NCBI GenBank assembly: GCA_019426215.1
Contig: CM033393.1
Coordinates: 6,730,046 to 6,794,045, forward strand
Source: Buddleja alternifolia
Lineage: Eukaryota > Streptophyta > Magnoliopsida > Lamiales > Scrophulariaceae
Length of the DNA stretch: 64,000 nt
Direction: 5' to 3'
Shown: one piece after another, positions 11,020 through 21,581 of the stretch
Position numbering within the stretch: the stretch's first letter is position 1
Layout: the number at the start of each line of letters is the position of its first letter
Notes under the pieces: generated by a model
The model's database searches: none
What the model saw: only the letters and a program-made list of their open reading frames with translations
What the model was told of the DNA's origin: nothing
Program-made: the position numbers and the translations under genes

Positions 11020-13257
11020 ATGAGTATTTACTCGATCAACAACAATATCAATAATGAAAATATATATCTCGCTGATAGTACAACAACTCACACCATCCTC
11101 AAAAATAAAAAATACTTCTCTTATTTAGTAATGCAAGAAGCCAATGTTAGTACTATATCGGGTAGTACAAAGTTAATTGAAGGCTCCGGCAGAGCTAATA
11201 TATTGTTACCCGGAGGAACGCAATTTTATATTGATGAAGCATTATATTCTACAAAGTCTCAAAGAAATTTACTAAGCTTCAAAGATATCCGCCGAAATGG
11301 ATATCATATTGAGACAACAAGTGATGACAATATTGAGTATCTTTACATCACTAATACAATATCTGGTGATAAATGTATATTGGAAAAATTGTCTGCATTT
11401 TCTTCTGGTTTGTACTACACGCATATATCTACTATTGAAACACATGTTATCGTAAACCAGAAGTTTACAAATCAAAATAAGTTTTTTGTTTGGCATGACC
11501 GGTTGGGCCATCCCGGATCAATTATGACGCGAAAGATAATTGAGAATTCATGTGGTCATCCATTGAAGAGCCAGCAGATTCTTCAATCGAATGATTTCTC
11601 ATGTGCTGTTTGTTCACAAGGAAAGTTGATTATTCGACCATCAACAACAAAAGTAGGAAGTGAATCTCTTACGTTTTTGGAACGTATTCAAGGTGATATT
11701 TGTGGACCAATACACCCGTCGTGTGGACCATTTAGATATTTTATGGTTTTAATTGATGCATCAACAAGATGGTCACATGTATCTTTGTTATCAACTCGCA
11801 ACCTGGCGTTTGCGAGATTGCTTGCTCAATTGATTAGAATACGAGCACATTTTCCTGATTATCCAATTAAGAAGATACGCCTTGATAATGCGGGTGAATT
11901 TACTTCCAAAAACGTTCAATGACTATTGTATGTCTATTGGAATTGATGTTGAACATCCTGTAGCACATGTTCATACACAAAACGGTCTAGCAGAATCGTT
12001 TATTAAGCGTCTGCAGTTAATTGTAAGACCTTTACTTATGAGATCAAAACTTCTTATTTCTTGTTGGGGACATGTTATTTTGCATGCAGCAGCACTTATT
12101 CGCATAAGGCCAACAAGTTATCATAAGTTCTCCCCATTACACTTGGTTTTTGGTCAGGAACCAAATATTTCCCATCTAAGAATTTTTGGATGTGCGGTAT
12201 ATGTTCCAATTGCTCCACCACAACGCACTTAGATGGGATTCGAGTCTTAATCGATAATAAAGTATCTAGAGCCATTGACTGGAGATTTATTTACGGCTCG
12301 ATTTGCTGATTGTCATTTTGATGAATCAGATTTTCCAACATTAGGGGGAGAAAATAAGCAGCTGGAAAAGAAAATTAGTTGGAATGAATTATCTTTATTT
12401 CATCTTGATCCTCGAACAAAACAAAGTGAACTGGAAGTTCAAAAGATAATTCACTTGCAAGGTTTAGCTAACCAACTGCCAGACGCATTTACTGACCTAA
12501 AAAAAAAGATGATTAAGTCACATGTATCAGCTGTTAATGCTTCAGTAAGAATTGTTGTCCCTGAAGGTCAAAGTAATGAGTCTACTGCACACTTGAAGCG
12601 TGGTAGACCTATCAGTTCCAAAGATAGTCATCCTCGAAAAAGAAAAGGAGCTAAGAATCAAGATGGTCTAATCGAGGATAAAATAACTCCAGAAGAGTCC
12701 CCAGTCATAACTAATATTTCGGTTCCAGAAGAACCTCAGGTACCTGAAAATTGTGAAAATAATGAGATCTCAATCGATTATGTTATGAACGGGAAACGAT
12801 GGAATCGAAATGAAGTCAACGTTGATGATAAATTTGCATATAATGTAGCGCTAAATATGATGAATGATAATGAGGATCAAGAACCAAAGTCTGTTAATGA
12901 ATGTCGACAAAGAAATGATTGGCCAAAATGGAAAGACGCAATGGGGGCAGAGTTAAACTCGCTTGAAAAACGAAAAGTTTTTGGACCTGTAGTCCGTACA
13001 CCTGAAGATGTAAAGCCAGTAGGATACAAATGGGTATTTGTGCGAAAACGAAATGAGAAAAGTGAAATTGTAAGATATAAGGCACGTCTTGTTGCCCAAG
13101 GGTTTTCGCAACGACCTGGCATAGATTATGAGGAGACTTATTCTCTTGTGGTGGATGCAACTACTTTTCGTTATATAATAAGTCTGGCAGTGCATGAAAA
13201 ACTTGATTTGCGTCTAATGGATGTTGTTACAGCCTATTTGTATGGCTCACTTGATAA

Positions 13258-13295
<38 letters not shown>

Positions 13296-14490
13296 CCCTG
13301 AAGGATTTAATATGCCTGAAGCATATAAATCAAGTTCTTGAGAACATTATTCAATTAAATTAAGTAAGTCATTGTATGGACTGAAACAATCTGGACGAAT
13401 GTGGTATAATCGTCTCAGTGAATATTTGTTGAAGGAAGGATATAAGAATGATCAAATTTGTCCTTGTATTTTCATCTGGAAATGAGTTTGTTATAATTAC
13501 AGTTTATGTTGACGATTTAAATATCGTTGGAACTCCTGAAAAGATTTCAAAAACTGTTAATTGCTTAAAGAAAGATCTTGGAAGAACAAAATTTGCGTTG
13601 GGTTGCGAATTGAATATTTAAAGAATGAAATTTTTGTATATCAAGACGCTTATATATCAAAGGTGCTAAAACGATTCTATATGGATAAATCACATCCATT
13701 GAGCACCCCGATGGTCGTAAGGTCATTAGATGTGAACAAAGATCCTTTTCGACCTCGAGAAAGTGATGAAGAACTCCTTGGTCCTGAAGTACCATATCTA
13801 AGTGCAATCGGTGCACTAATGTATCTTGTTTGTCACACTCGACCTGATATAACATTCGCTGTTAATCTATTAGCAAGATATAGTTCTTCTCCTACGCGAA
13901 GGCATTGGAATGGGGTAAAGCAGGTACTTCACTATCTTAGAGGAATAATGGATATGGGCTTGTTTTATTCAAATGTACCCAAATCCGAACTGATTGGATA
14001 TGCAGATGCTGGATATATGTCTGATCCTCATAGTGGTCGTTCACAAACGGGCTATTTATTTACATGTGGTGGCACAGCCATTTCATGGCGATCTATGAAA
14101 CAAACTATATCGGCCACATCATCTAATCATGCAGAAATCTTGGTTATTCACGAGGCAAGTCGAGAATGTGTTTGGTTAAGATCTATGATTCAACACATTC
14201 GAGGGACTTGTGGTTTATCTTCTGGAAAAATGATCCCAACGATCTTATATGAAGATAATTCCGCATGTATCGCACAATTGAAAGAAGGGTACATTAAAGG
14301 AGATAGAACAAAGCATATTTCACCAAAGTTCTTTTTCACTCACGATCTTCAGAAGAATGGTGATATCAATGTTCAACAAATCCGTTCCAGAGATAATCTT
14401 GCTGATTTGTTTACCAAGGCACTTCCTACAACAACATTTGAAAAACTAGTCTACAATATTGGCGTGCGTAGACTTAAAGATCTTGACTGA
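11020..14490 (+). pseudogene. pol: Copia Pol polyprotein, frameshifted
   Basis: The domains are in copia order but spread over several frames. 11020-11922 holds a protease-like LADSTTTHT in place of the canonical DSG triad, the integrase zinc-binding region and the start of the catalytic core. A one-base shift near 11900 moves the rest of integrase to 11882-12232, and a deleted or scrambled stretch follows. 12275-13363 holds the first half of reverse transcriptase ([21 protein letters not shown]), ending in a TA microsatellite. The YVDD polymerase motif is at about 13505 in another frame. 13561-14490 holds the end of RT and RNase H (YADAGYMSDPHSGRSQTGY, ending in LADLFTKALP). At least three frame breaks make it non-autonomous. 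Confidence 0.9.
13260..13292. repeat. TA microsatellite within copia RT
   Basis: About 16 TA units interrupt the reverse transcriptase frame and translate as repeated Tyr-Ile. The conserved RT sequence on either side is out of register, so the expansion and its flanks help destroy the frame. Confidence 0.9.
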
Positions 14491-14711
14491 TATTGTCATA
14501 AGGGGGAGATAATACGCGCTGCACTCTTTTTCCCTTAACCAAGGTTTTTCCCACTGGGTTTTCCTGGTAAGGTTTTTAATGAGGTAGCATCTGATTGCGT
14601 ATTGAAAGAATTATGTACTCTTTTTCCTTCACTAGGTTTTTATCCCACAGGGTTTTTCCTAGTAAGGTTTTAACGAGACATATTCTTAAGTGATGGACAT
14701 CCAAGGGGGAG

Positions 14712-15018
14712 TGTTATGAATAATTATATGGATGTCCATGTATACTCCACTACATGATATGATGGATAATCATTTCTCCCCCTCTTTATGTTATAGTGGA
14801 TGATCATTGCTCTTCCACTACTTGTAAATCCATTTTTTCCATTATGTACTCAACTCTTGAAATAATTGTACCTACTATTTTGTGCCTATAAATAGGACAT
14901 GAAGTTGTATTGTTAAGATACACCAAAATCAAAGAAAGAATTCTCTTCTTAATTCTCTAGTCTCTCTACTTTAAAATATTTGTGTATATTTCATAATATT
15001 TGGGGTTATTTTATAACA
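14712..15018 (+). repeat. Copia 3' LTR
   Basis: 307 bp, TG...CA, the same length as the 5' LTR, directly preceded by the polypurine tract and followed by the GTTCT duplication. Confidence 0.93.
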
Positions 15019-15486
15019 GTTCTGTTTTTTTTTTGTAATTTTAGTTCCATTGATTATGGAACTCTCACATTTTATCCGGTAATTTTAAGAAATTCTCACA
15101 TTTGGTCCCAATTAAATTTTTCATCAAAAATTTAACGGTCAACTCTGTTATTCAATATTTTGATCGATTTTTTGAGAGAATTTTAGCGTGAACGCACTCA
15201 CACACGAATTATATTCAATATCACGTGCCACGGACGCAAAAATCTCCCCAAAAATCTGGTCAAAATATTGACTAACGGAGTTAACCGTTAAATTTTGAAT
15301 GAAAAATCCTGTTGGGACCAAATGTGAGAATTTTTTAAAGTTATGAGACACAATGTGGGAATCTCGTAATGAATCAGACGAAAATTGAAAAAAGCCAAAC
15401 ATATAAGACCAAAAAAGTGTTTTATAATTTACTGCAAATAGAGTTTTGGTTCCACATTTCACTTGATCATATGTTTGAGATAAGTC

Positions 15487-15901
15487 TGATAACCCCCAAG
15501 ATATTGATAGATCCTATTCATTCCTACAGTTGGGCTATATATAGAGCCATAACTCATTCATTCTATTTATTCCAATCTTATTCAATTCAATATATTAGAG
15601 TGGAAAAGAATTGAGTGAATATTTAGGATATTGGAGGTGAACTAAGTGGTGGAGCTCAAGAAATACACAAGGGGAACCATCATTCATTCCGAGATCAAGA
15701 AGAAAGGTGAAGGTCCGAATCTCGAAGATTCACACCAACGGACCTTGGTCAAGGTATTCACATCAATATATGGCTCAAGGTATGTATTCATATACCTTGT
15801 GTCGTGCAATTATAAAGATCCATGAACTCTTATTAGAAAATTTGATTATGAGGTCAAATTATTATGTTTAGGACTATTATGATGAATGTAATTATATTAC
15901 A
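15487..15901 (+). repeat. Probable solo or truncated LTR with primer-binding site
   Basis: A 415-bp segment starting TGATAACCCCC and ending ATATTACA is followed after two bases by TGGTATCAGAGC (15904-15915), the standard initiator-Met tRNA primer-binding site. A TATA-like CTATATATAG lies near 15534. Only about 70 bp of possible internal sequence follows before the MULE end at 15984, so the rest is missing or lies elsewhere. Confidence 0.6.
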
Positions 15902-15983
15902 TTTGGTATCAGAGCTTCCATTTTTATAATTGTATAACATGGGTATTTTGTTTTTTTAACTATATCAAGATTGTAACTTTTTT

Positions 15984-16080
15984 GGGCTAATTGCAAAAAA
16001 CCCCTTGTTTTATTTTTAAAATGCTAAAAACCCCATGTGTTAACGAAATAGCCGAAAAACCCACTGTGTAACCAATAAAC
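15984..16080. repeat. MULE terminal inverted repeat, left
   Basis: It matches the reverse complement of 46690-46787 with scattered differences. It is rich in short A runs and ACCCC motifs. Confidence 0.85.
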
Positions 16081-16189
16081 TCAGCTAAAAACCCCCTCTT
16101 CGTCAAATTTTAACAACTAGTGGCTACCACGCTCGAGTGTGCGACTGAAACTGATTTTTCATGCTTTTTTGGTGGTAGTTGACATAAAT

Positions 16190-16476
16190 TGGGATAATTG
16201 CATATTGTACCCTTGTAAAACACGAAACTTGCACACATCCTCCCTGTGTTAAAAAAATAGCCTGAAACGCCCCTATGTTTTTCAAAACCCTACACGAAAC
16301 CCCCAACCCTACTTCAAATACACTGTACGTGAATGCTACCTTCTGCGGATTTAACACGGATTGGGGGTTTCATGCAGGGTTTTGAAAATCATAGGGTTAT
16401 TTCAGGCTATTTTTTAACACAGGGGGGATGTGTGCAGGTTTCATGTTTCACAGGGGTATGATATGCAATTATCCCA
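16190..16476. mobile_element. Foldback MITE, copy A (287 bp)
   Basis: It begins TGGGATAATTGCATATTGTA and ends with the near inverse. The two halves fold back over more than 100 bp, pairing TGTTAAAAAAATAGCCTGAAA with TTTCAGGCTATTTTTTAACA (one base each end trimmed here). A second copy lies at 20459-20745. It sits just inside the MULE's left terminal repeat and shares the theme TTAAC...ATAGCC with it. Confidence 0.85.
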
Positions 16477-16745
16477 CCTAAATAATGACATTTATACCCC
16501 CTAGCAATACATAACACTTTTCACTAACCCATTTGCACTCCATCCTCACCCCTCAACTTTAACCAACTGCTCTAGTCTATAATTGAAGCAGTAAGGTAAT
16601 TTTTTTTCTTTTTCTTTTTAATTCTTAACCTTTAATAATAGCATGTAGTGTAATGTTTTTTATTTGTTATTTCTTACATAGATTTAACATTTAACATATT
16701 TGCAAATAGAATAATTTTTTTTAAATTTATGTTTGTTTATATAGG

Positions 16746-17157
16746 ATATTATCAACCTCTACAAAATCAAAACAAAAAAGGGACGAAAAATTGAATCTTA
16801 GATGTGAAAATCCAAAATGCTACTGTAAAACGTTGGTTGCGATAAGAGTTGTTGGTCCCACTAAAGATACCGAAGGGAAGTTATTTTGTAATTGTCGAAC
16901 AAACAATTGTACATATTTTGATTGGTTGGAACCACTGAGTGTCTCGTGGAAAAATACTGAAAGTTCACCACAAATGCCTGAAATGGATGAAGAGGTTGAC
17001 TCTAGAAGAAATGGAGGGCTTTAAGAGAACTTTGCAGAGTTGATTTCCATCACTCAAGAGTTAACACTAATGATAAAAAAATGGAGAAAAATGATGGAAC
17101 TATCAAGTTTATTGCTGTGATTGTTATGATTTTACTAATTGTGCTAATCTTCAAGTA
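16746..17157 (+). pseudogene. GRF-type zinc-finger protein with C-terminal membrane anchor
   Basis: A likely last exon begins after a splice acceptor (TTATATAG) at 16745. The peptide has the GRF zinc-finger pattern: Cys-x4-Cys in CENPKC, a spacer with GKLFCNC, then CTYFDWLE. A polar helix follows, then in a shifted frame a hydrophobic anchor (FIAVIVMILLIVLIFK) just before a TAA at 17155-17157. A stop at about 17022 and the frame change near 17090 separate the finger from the anchor. No clean upstream ATG exon was identified. Small GRF-finger proteins with a coiled coil and a membrane tail are common in plant genomes, often near transposons. Here it lies inside a MULE, convergent with the transposase, so it is cargo or a second element gene. 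Its function is unknown. Confidence 0.6.
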
Positions 17158-20100
17158 AAATTTCTTGTACTGTAATTTATGAATTCAGTCATGAATGCAA
17201 GACTACCTTTGATTTCATTATAACACTTTTTTTCATTCATTCCTTCATTAATACTGTATTTAATGAACTTCAACATTCTTTTAACAAAACACATTCAAAC
17301 ATCTAAACCAAAAAAGAAAAAAAGCTGATTGCAAAAGAAAGAAATTCACACACTTCATTGGTGAGTCGATTGTTAATACATCAAATTGATTGTAAAATAA
17401 CTGATTCTCAAACCAGAATTAGTTCCCACCAACAAAAAGACCATGTATTAGTACATTCCAAAAGAAAACATCACAATTCAACATAATGTATTCAACATCA
17501 CAAAATATCCATAACCACCAAAACAGAACACAAAAAATAACCGTTGTCTTAAACTTTCAATTACTCCCTATTAGGACCTTTCTTAACAACTTTTGTCACA
17601 TTTGATCTTCCAGTTGAGTTTCCAGCACTTAAGCTTGCCCCAGATTTTGAAATCCGAGTATATGGATTCCATGATTTCTTAAAAAGCAATTGATGTTGGG
17701 GGTCCTTTTTTCTTTTGAGTTTGAGGTTGAGATTGAGGCCTCTTGAGTTTGGGGCATGACTGCTTCCTTAAACTTGGTGGTTTAGGGAGATGAACATTTG
17801 CAACACTGAATGCTTGTGTAGGGAGATGAACATCTGCTCTTGGACCTTCATTTGCAAGACTTGATGCAGTTTGTGAGGGTTGTTGATGCATCTACAAAAG
17901 ACAAAGTAGTTAGATTTCATTTGCAAGATTATGATATATACAATAACACATTTCTATGTTATTATACACATTATGATATGTTATATCAATACCTGAAAGA
18001 GTGGAGTAGCATTAACATTTGAGTTAAACTGGACAGATTCCACATGTCTTGTATATTCACTATATGATGGTCTCTGCAAGGATGATTATTATAATCAGAA
18101 CAAACAATATATCAATAGAAAACATAAATTAAACCAAACACATGATATAAAAGTACTAATATTACCTCAAACAGTGGAGCAGCATCAAATTCCATGGGAG
18201 TTTGTTCATTTGTCCCTAATGGTCTCCCTTCAGCAGTTTCACTCTACATGAAAATGATAAGTAATTCAGAAACTAGTTAATGAAAAAAATGACAAGTAAT
18301 TGAAGACTAAAGAATGATAATCACCTCAAATTGTGGATCAATATTAGTTTGAGCTTGTTCTTCTTCTTGGGCAGCTTCTGCTTCAACATTATTTGCATTT
18401 CCACTTGCATTGTTATGCTACACAAAAGACAAAGAAGAATATTAGTTAGACAATTTAATGATAACAGTTCATAAAATTACAAAATTAAACACAAAAATTA
18501 TGCAAATATCTGGACAGTTGAATTAGGATGGGGTGGATTTGTACATGTGGATCTGTTGTGCCCTTGATGTAAATAAATACCACATGTATGTGTAAGCCCC
18601 ACTCTTGATACACAATTAGGATCTCTTTTGTCATTCCCATCTCTCATTCTCACCTTTCTAGGCCTTCCAACTCTTACCTTCACATTTGGAGGATCCACAC
18701 TACCTAATGGTGACTCCTCAAAGTCATGCATACCAGGCACATGGTTGATCATGTGACTATACACTCTCATATACATGTCTTTCTTCAAGTAATCATCAAT
18801 ATAATCATCATATGACATATTGTGGTAATTGAGAGATGCAACATCATGACAACAAGGGTAGCTTACTAACTGTACATGCCACAACTACAATGTTTGTCAT
18901 TCAGGTACACAATGTGATTCTCCATGAAGTGCTTCACCTCAAATTTATCACCCCCTGCCCAAGTAGGAAAACAATTTCTACTTATAACTCTTTGCTTCTC
19001 TAACTTTATTTGAATGTTAGGACAGATAGTCCCCTTGAATTTCTCTATACCAACCCTCTTAACTTGAAATCTTGTCATAAATTTCCTTCTAATGCACTCA
19101 AACATATCAATTATTGGAAGTTCTCTTGCATCCAGAATGTAGCTATTAAATGATTCTGAAATGTTATTTACCAAGGCATCACATTTTGTTTTGCTAGGAA
19201 AGAAGCACCTTGACCAATGATGGGAAGGAATCTTACACATCCACTCATAAGTAGTCTCTTTTTCCAATTTTAGGAGAAATCCTTTCAACCTCTTTCATGA
19301 TCCTCAGTGCTGCTTCACACTATAAGTGGAGGTAGCATTCCAAATAACTTTTTCAAGTTGTGTTTTGCCTTAAAATTATTGTACATATGTTTAAGGCAAA
19401 ATCTGTATTCAGAAGTTGGAGCGAAGCTATGAACTGCCTCAACCAATCCTTTCTGGCTGTCTGATATGAATGCCCACCCTTTCTCATCAGCAAATCCAAT
19501 ATCTCTAAGTAATAAATTAAGAAACCATTTCCAAGTTTCTTTTTTCCTTTATCTCAACATAAGCTATGGCAATGGAAATATGTTGTCATTCCCATATCTA
19601 CCAATGGCTGTCAACAACTGGCCCTTATACATCCCTTTCAGAAAACACCCATCTAATCCTATAATTGGACGACAGCCAGCCAAAAACCCTTCTCCCATAC
19701 CAACAAGACAGAAATACATTGTCTCAAGGACAGGTGGATTCAGATTTCTATCCACCTGTAGTATCAAGTTGCTGGTTGGATTGTGTTTGACTACTATTGC
19801 ACAGTATTCAAACAATCTGTGGTACTAATATTTTATATCACCTGTTACTAACTCAAGAGCATACCTTTTTGCTCTATACACCTTATGTCTAAAGCATTCA
19901 ACTCCAACATCTCTTCTTATTTGTTTTTCAATAATTCTAACCCTTCTACAAAATTATCCCTAATGATGTTCTCTATTCTCTTCCCCAAGTATTTGTAATT
20001 GGCTTGCCTATTTTCATATCTATGTGCACAAGTATGACTTTCCCTAATTGACTTAACTCGGTAAGTGGATGTTTTCATGATAGAAGAAACATGGATTCTC

Positions 20101-20458
20101 CAATCACACCCATGCTTACATCTTGCTGTAATTTTTGCAGCTTCATTGCAAAGGAACTTCAAGTACCACCCTTTCCTAACTGCCCAGTCCCTTAAAACCT
20201 CCCTGTACTTCTTTCTAGAAGGAAATTGAAGTCTTACAACCATCTCAAAATTTCTCATGTTTGTGTCATCAGACCAAACAAGAGAAGCATGCCCCCCTTA
20301 ATCATCTGAACCCCTCATTGATTGCAAATCATCTTCATCAACATCACTGTACCACTCTTCCCTCTCTCTATTTCTCTCATTCTTTTCATTTTGTCTTTTT
20401 TCTGCCCTTTGTTTTTTATTACTTTTTAAAAAAGTCCTCAAAGTATTAAAACAATTTT

Positions 20459-20745
20459 TGGATAATTGCATATTGTACCCTTGTGAAACACAAAACCTGC
20501 AGATATCCACCCTGTGTTAAAAAAATAGCTTGAAATGCCCCTATGTTTTTCAAAACCCTGCACGAAACCCCCAACCCTGCTTCAAATACACAGCGCGTGA
20601 ATACTACTTTCCGCGGATTTAACACGGATTGGGGGTTTCGTGCAAGGTTTTGAAAATCATAGGGTTATTTCAGGCTATTTTTTTAACACAGGGGGGATGT
20701 GTGAATGTTTCATGTTTCACAGGGGTATGATATGCAATTATCCCA
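20459..20745. mobile_element. Foldback MITE, copy B, inside the transposase gene
   Basis: A 287-bp copy of the same family as 16190-16476, in the same orientation. It lies between coding stretches of the MULE transposase: on the minus strand the upstream peptide ends near DHARKCF and the downstream one resumes near NCFNTLRTFLK. It therefore interrupts the frame. The two ends read TTTTGG-ATAATTGC and GCAATTATCCCAAAA. Confidence 0.85.
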
Positions 20746-20989
20746 AAACATTTCCTAGCATGATCAGGAGGCCTACTTGCAAAGATGTCATCATCTTGTG
20801 GACCTTCAAAGTCCTCAAACATCCATGAAGGACAATCAGATAGTGATGATGAATCAAAATGTGATTCTTCTTCATCATCACCACCCTATGGATAGGTAAG
20901 ATCAGACTGTGCATCCATGTTAGAGCCTCCAACATTTGTTTCAATATTGTTTTCATTAAGATTTATCCCAGACCCCTCACCTCTTATAT

Positions 20990-21345
20990 ATTCATTGTTA
21001 GAGTTTTCATTAAATTCAGACCCTTCCCCATGTGTTTTCGTGTTAGTTTCATTTAAATCACCCCCCACACCCTCACCATTTGTTTCATTCTTTTTGTTCT
21101 CAGTAAAAGCAAAATCAGCCCAATCATCATATGTTTTAATGAAGTTTTGATTACATTCATGCCCTTCCCCAGGTGTTTCAGTGTTAATTTCATATTCTTC
21201 AACATGATTTTCAGTGCAAATTTCATTTATTTCAGGCCCTTCCCCATGTATTTCATTGTTAATTTCAGATTTTCAACAGGATTTTCAGTGTTAATTTCAT
21301 TCATTTCAGGCCCTTCCCCATGTATTTCAGTGTTTTCATTAATTT
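20990..21345 (-). repeat. Degenerate in-frame repeats in transposase linker
   Basis: At least four imperfect copies of a unit containing CCCTTCCCCATGTRTTTC (near 21017, 21160, 21232 and 21306) encode on the minus strand repeated peptides such as TEIHGEGPEMNEIN. They form a low-complexity acidic/Asn linker between the PB1-like and zinc-binding domains. Confidence 0.7.
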
Positions 21346-21581
21346 CAGGATCTGCAACATAACCTATTACTGGTATTTGTTCACCAACATTTAACTCTTT
21401 ATCCTGAGGATCTATAGCTAAAATTGGTTCCATCCAGTCTACCATATAAATTGAAATGACTCTTTTACCCCTGTATCTCCTTTGTAACTCCTTAATACCA
21501 ACATCCCCTATGCATGCTCTTATCCCCTTGTCTAGTGTTTCCCCTGGCAAACAATAATAGACTTTAACATTTAGTGCTCTC

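Larger units (their letters stand above)
9055..15018 (+). mobile_element. Ty1/copia LTR retrotransposon, 5,964 bp
   Basis: Two 307-bp LTRs with TG...CA ends enclose gag and a frameshifted pol in the order protease, integrase, reverse transcriptase, RNase H, the copia order. The 5-bp duplication GTTCT flanks it (9050-9054 and 15019-15023). A polypurine tract (AAGGGGGAG) immediately precedes the 3' LTR. The sequence after the 5' LTR, GTTATCAGCACGA, resembles the tRNA primer-binding region of some plant copia lineages. It inserted into the foldback MITE. Confidence 0.95.
9019..15430. mobile_element. Foldback MITE split by the copia element
   Basis: The left arm is 9019-9054, resuming at 15019 to about 15188. 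The right arm is about 15234-15430. Reverse-complemented, the right arm matches the left over nearly 200 bp, for example CTCACATTTGGTCCCAA, AATTTAACGG, GTCAATATTTTGA and an outer TTTTTGGTCT. Without the copia insertion the element is about 440 bp with a central loop near 15190-15233. No open frame is present. The arms fold into a long imperfect hairpin. A TSD for the foldback itself was not resolved. Confidence 0.75.
17561..21581 (-). pseudogene. MULE (MuDR-type) transposase, main part
   Basis: This is the minus-strand continuation of the N-terminal piece at 45803-45983. In order from 21581 downward: the end of the PB1-like N-terminal domain; an Asn/Glu-rich repeat linker (about 20990-21345); a MuDR N-terminal zinc-binding domain (CKHGCDWRIHVSS and SHTCAHRYENR, 20258-19917); and the MULE DDE catalytic core, whose first Asp is in IGLDGCFLKG, second Asp in FISDSQKGL, and Glu in ISESFNSYI, with CLKHMYNNF between. 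A SWIM zinc finger follows (CSCGM, then YPCCH), then a CCHC-like CGIYLHQGHNRSTC. At least four short exons encode the tail (18417-18325, 18243-18166, 18073-17993, and from 17891). Multiple frameshifts and a MITE insertion make it inactive, although the DDE residues remain. Confidence 0.87.
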
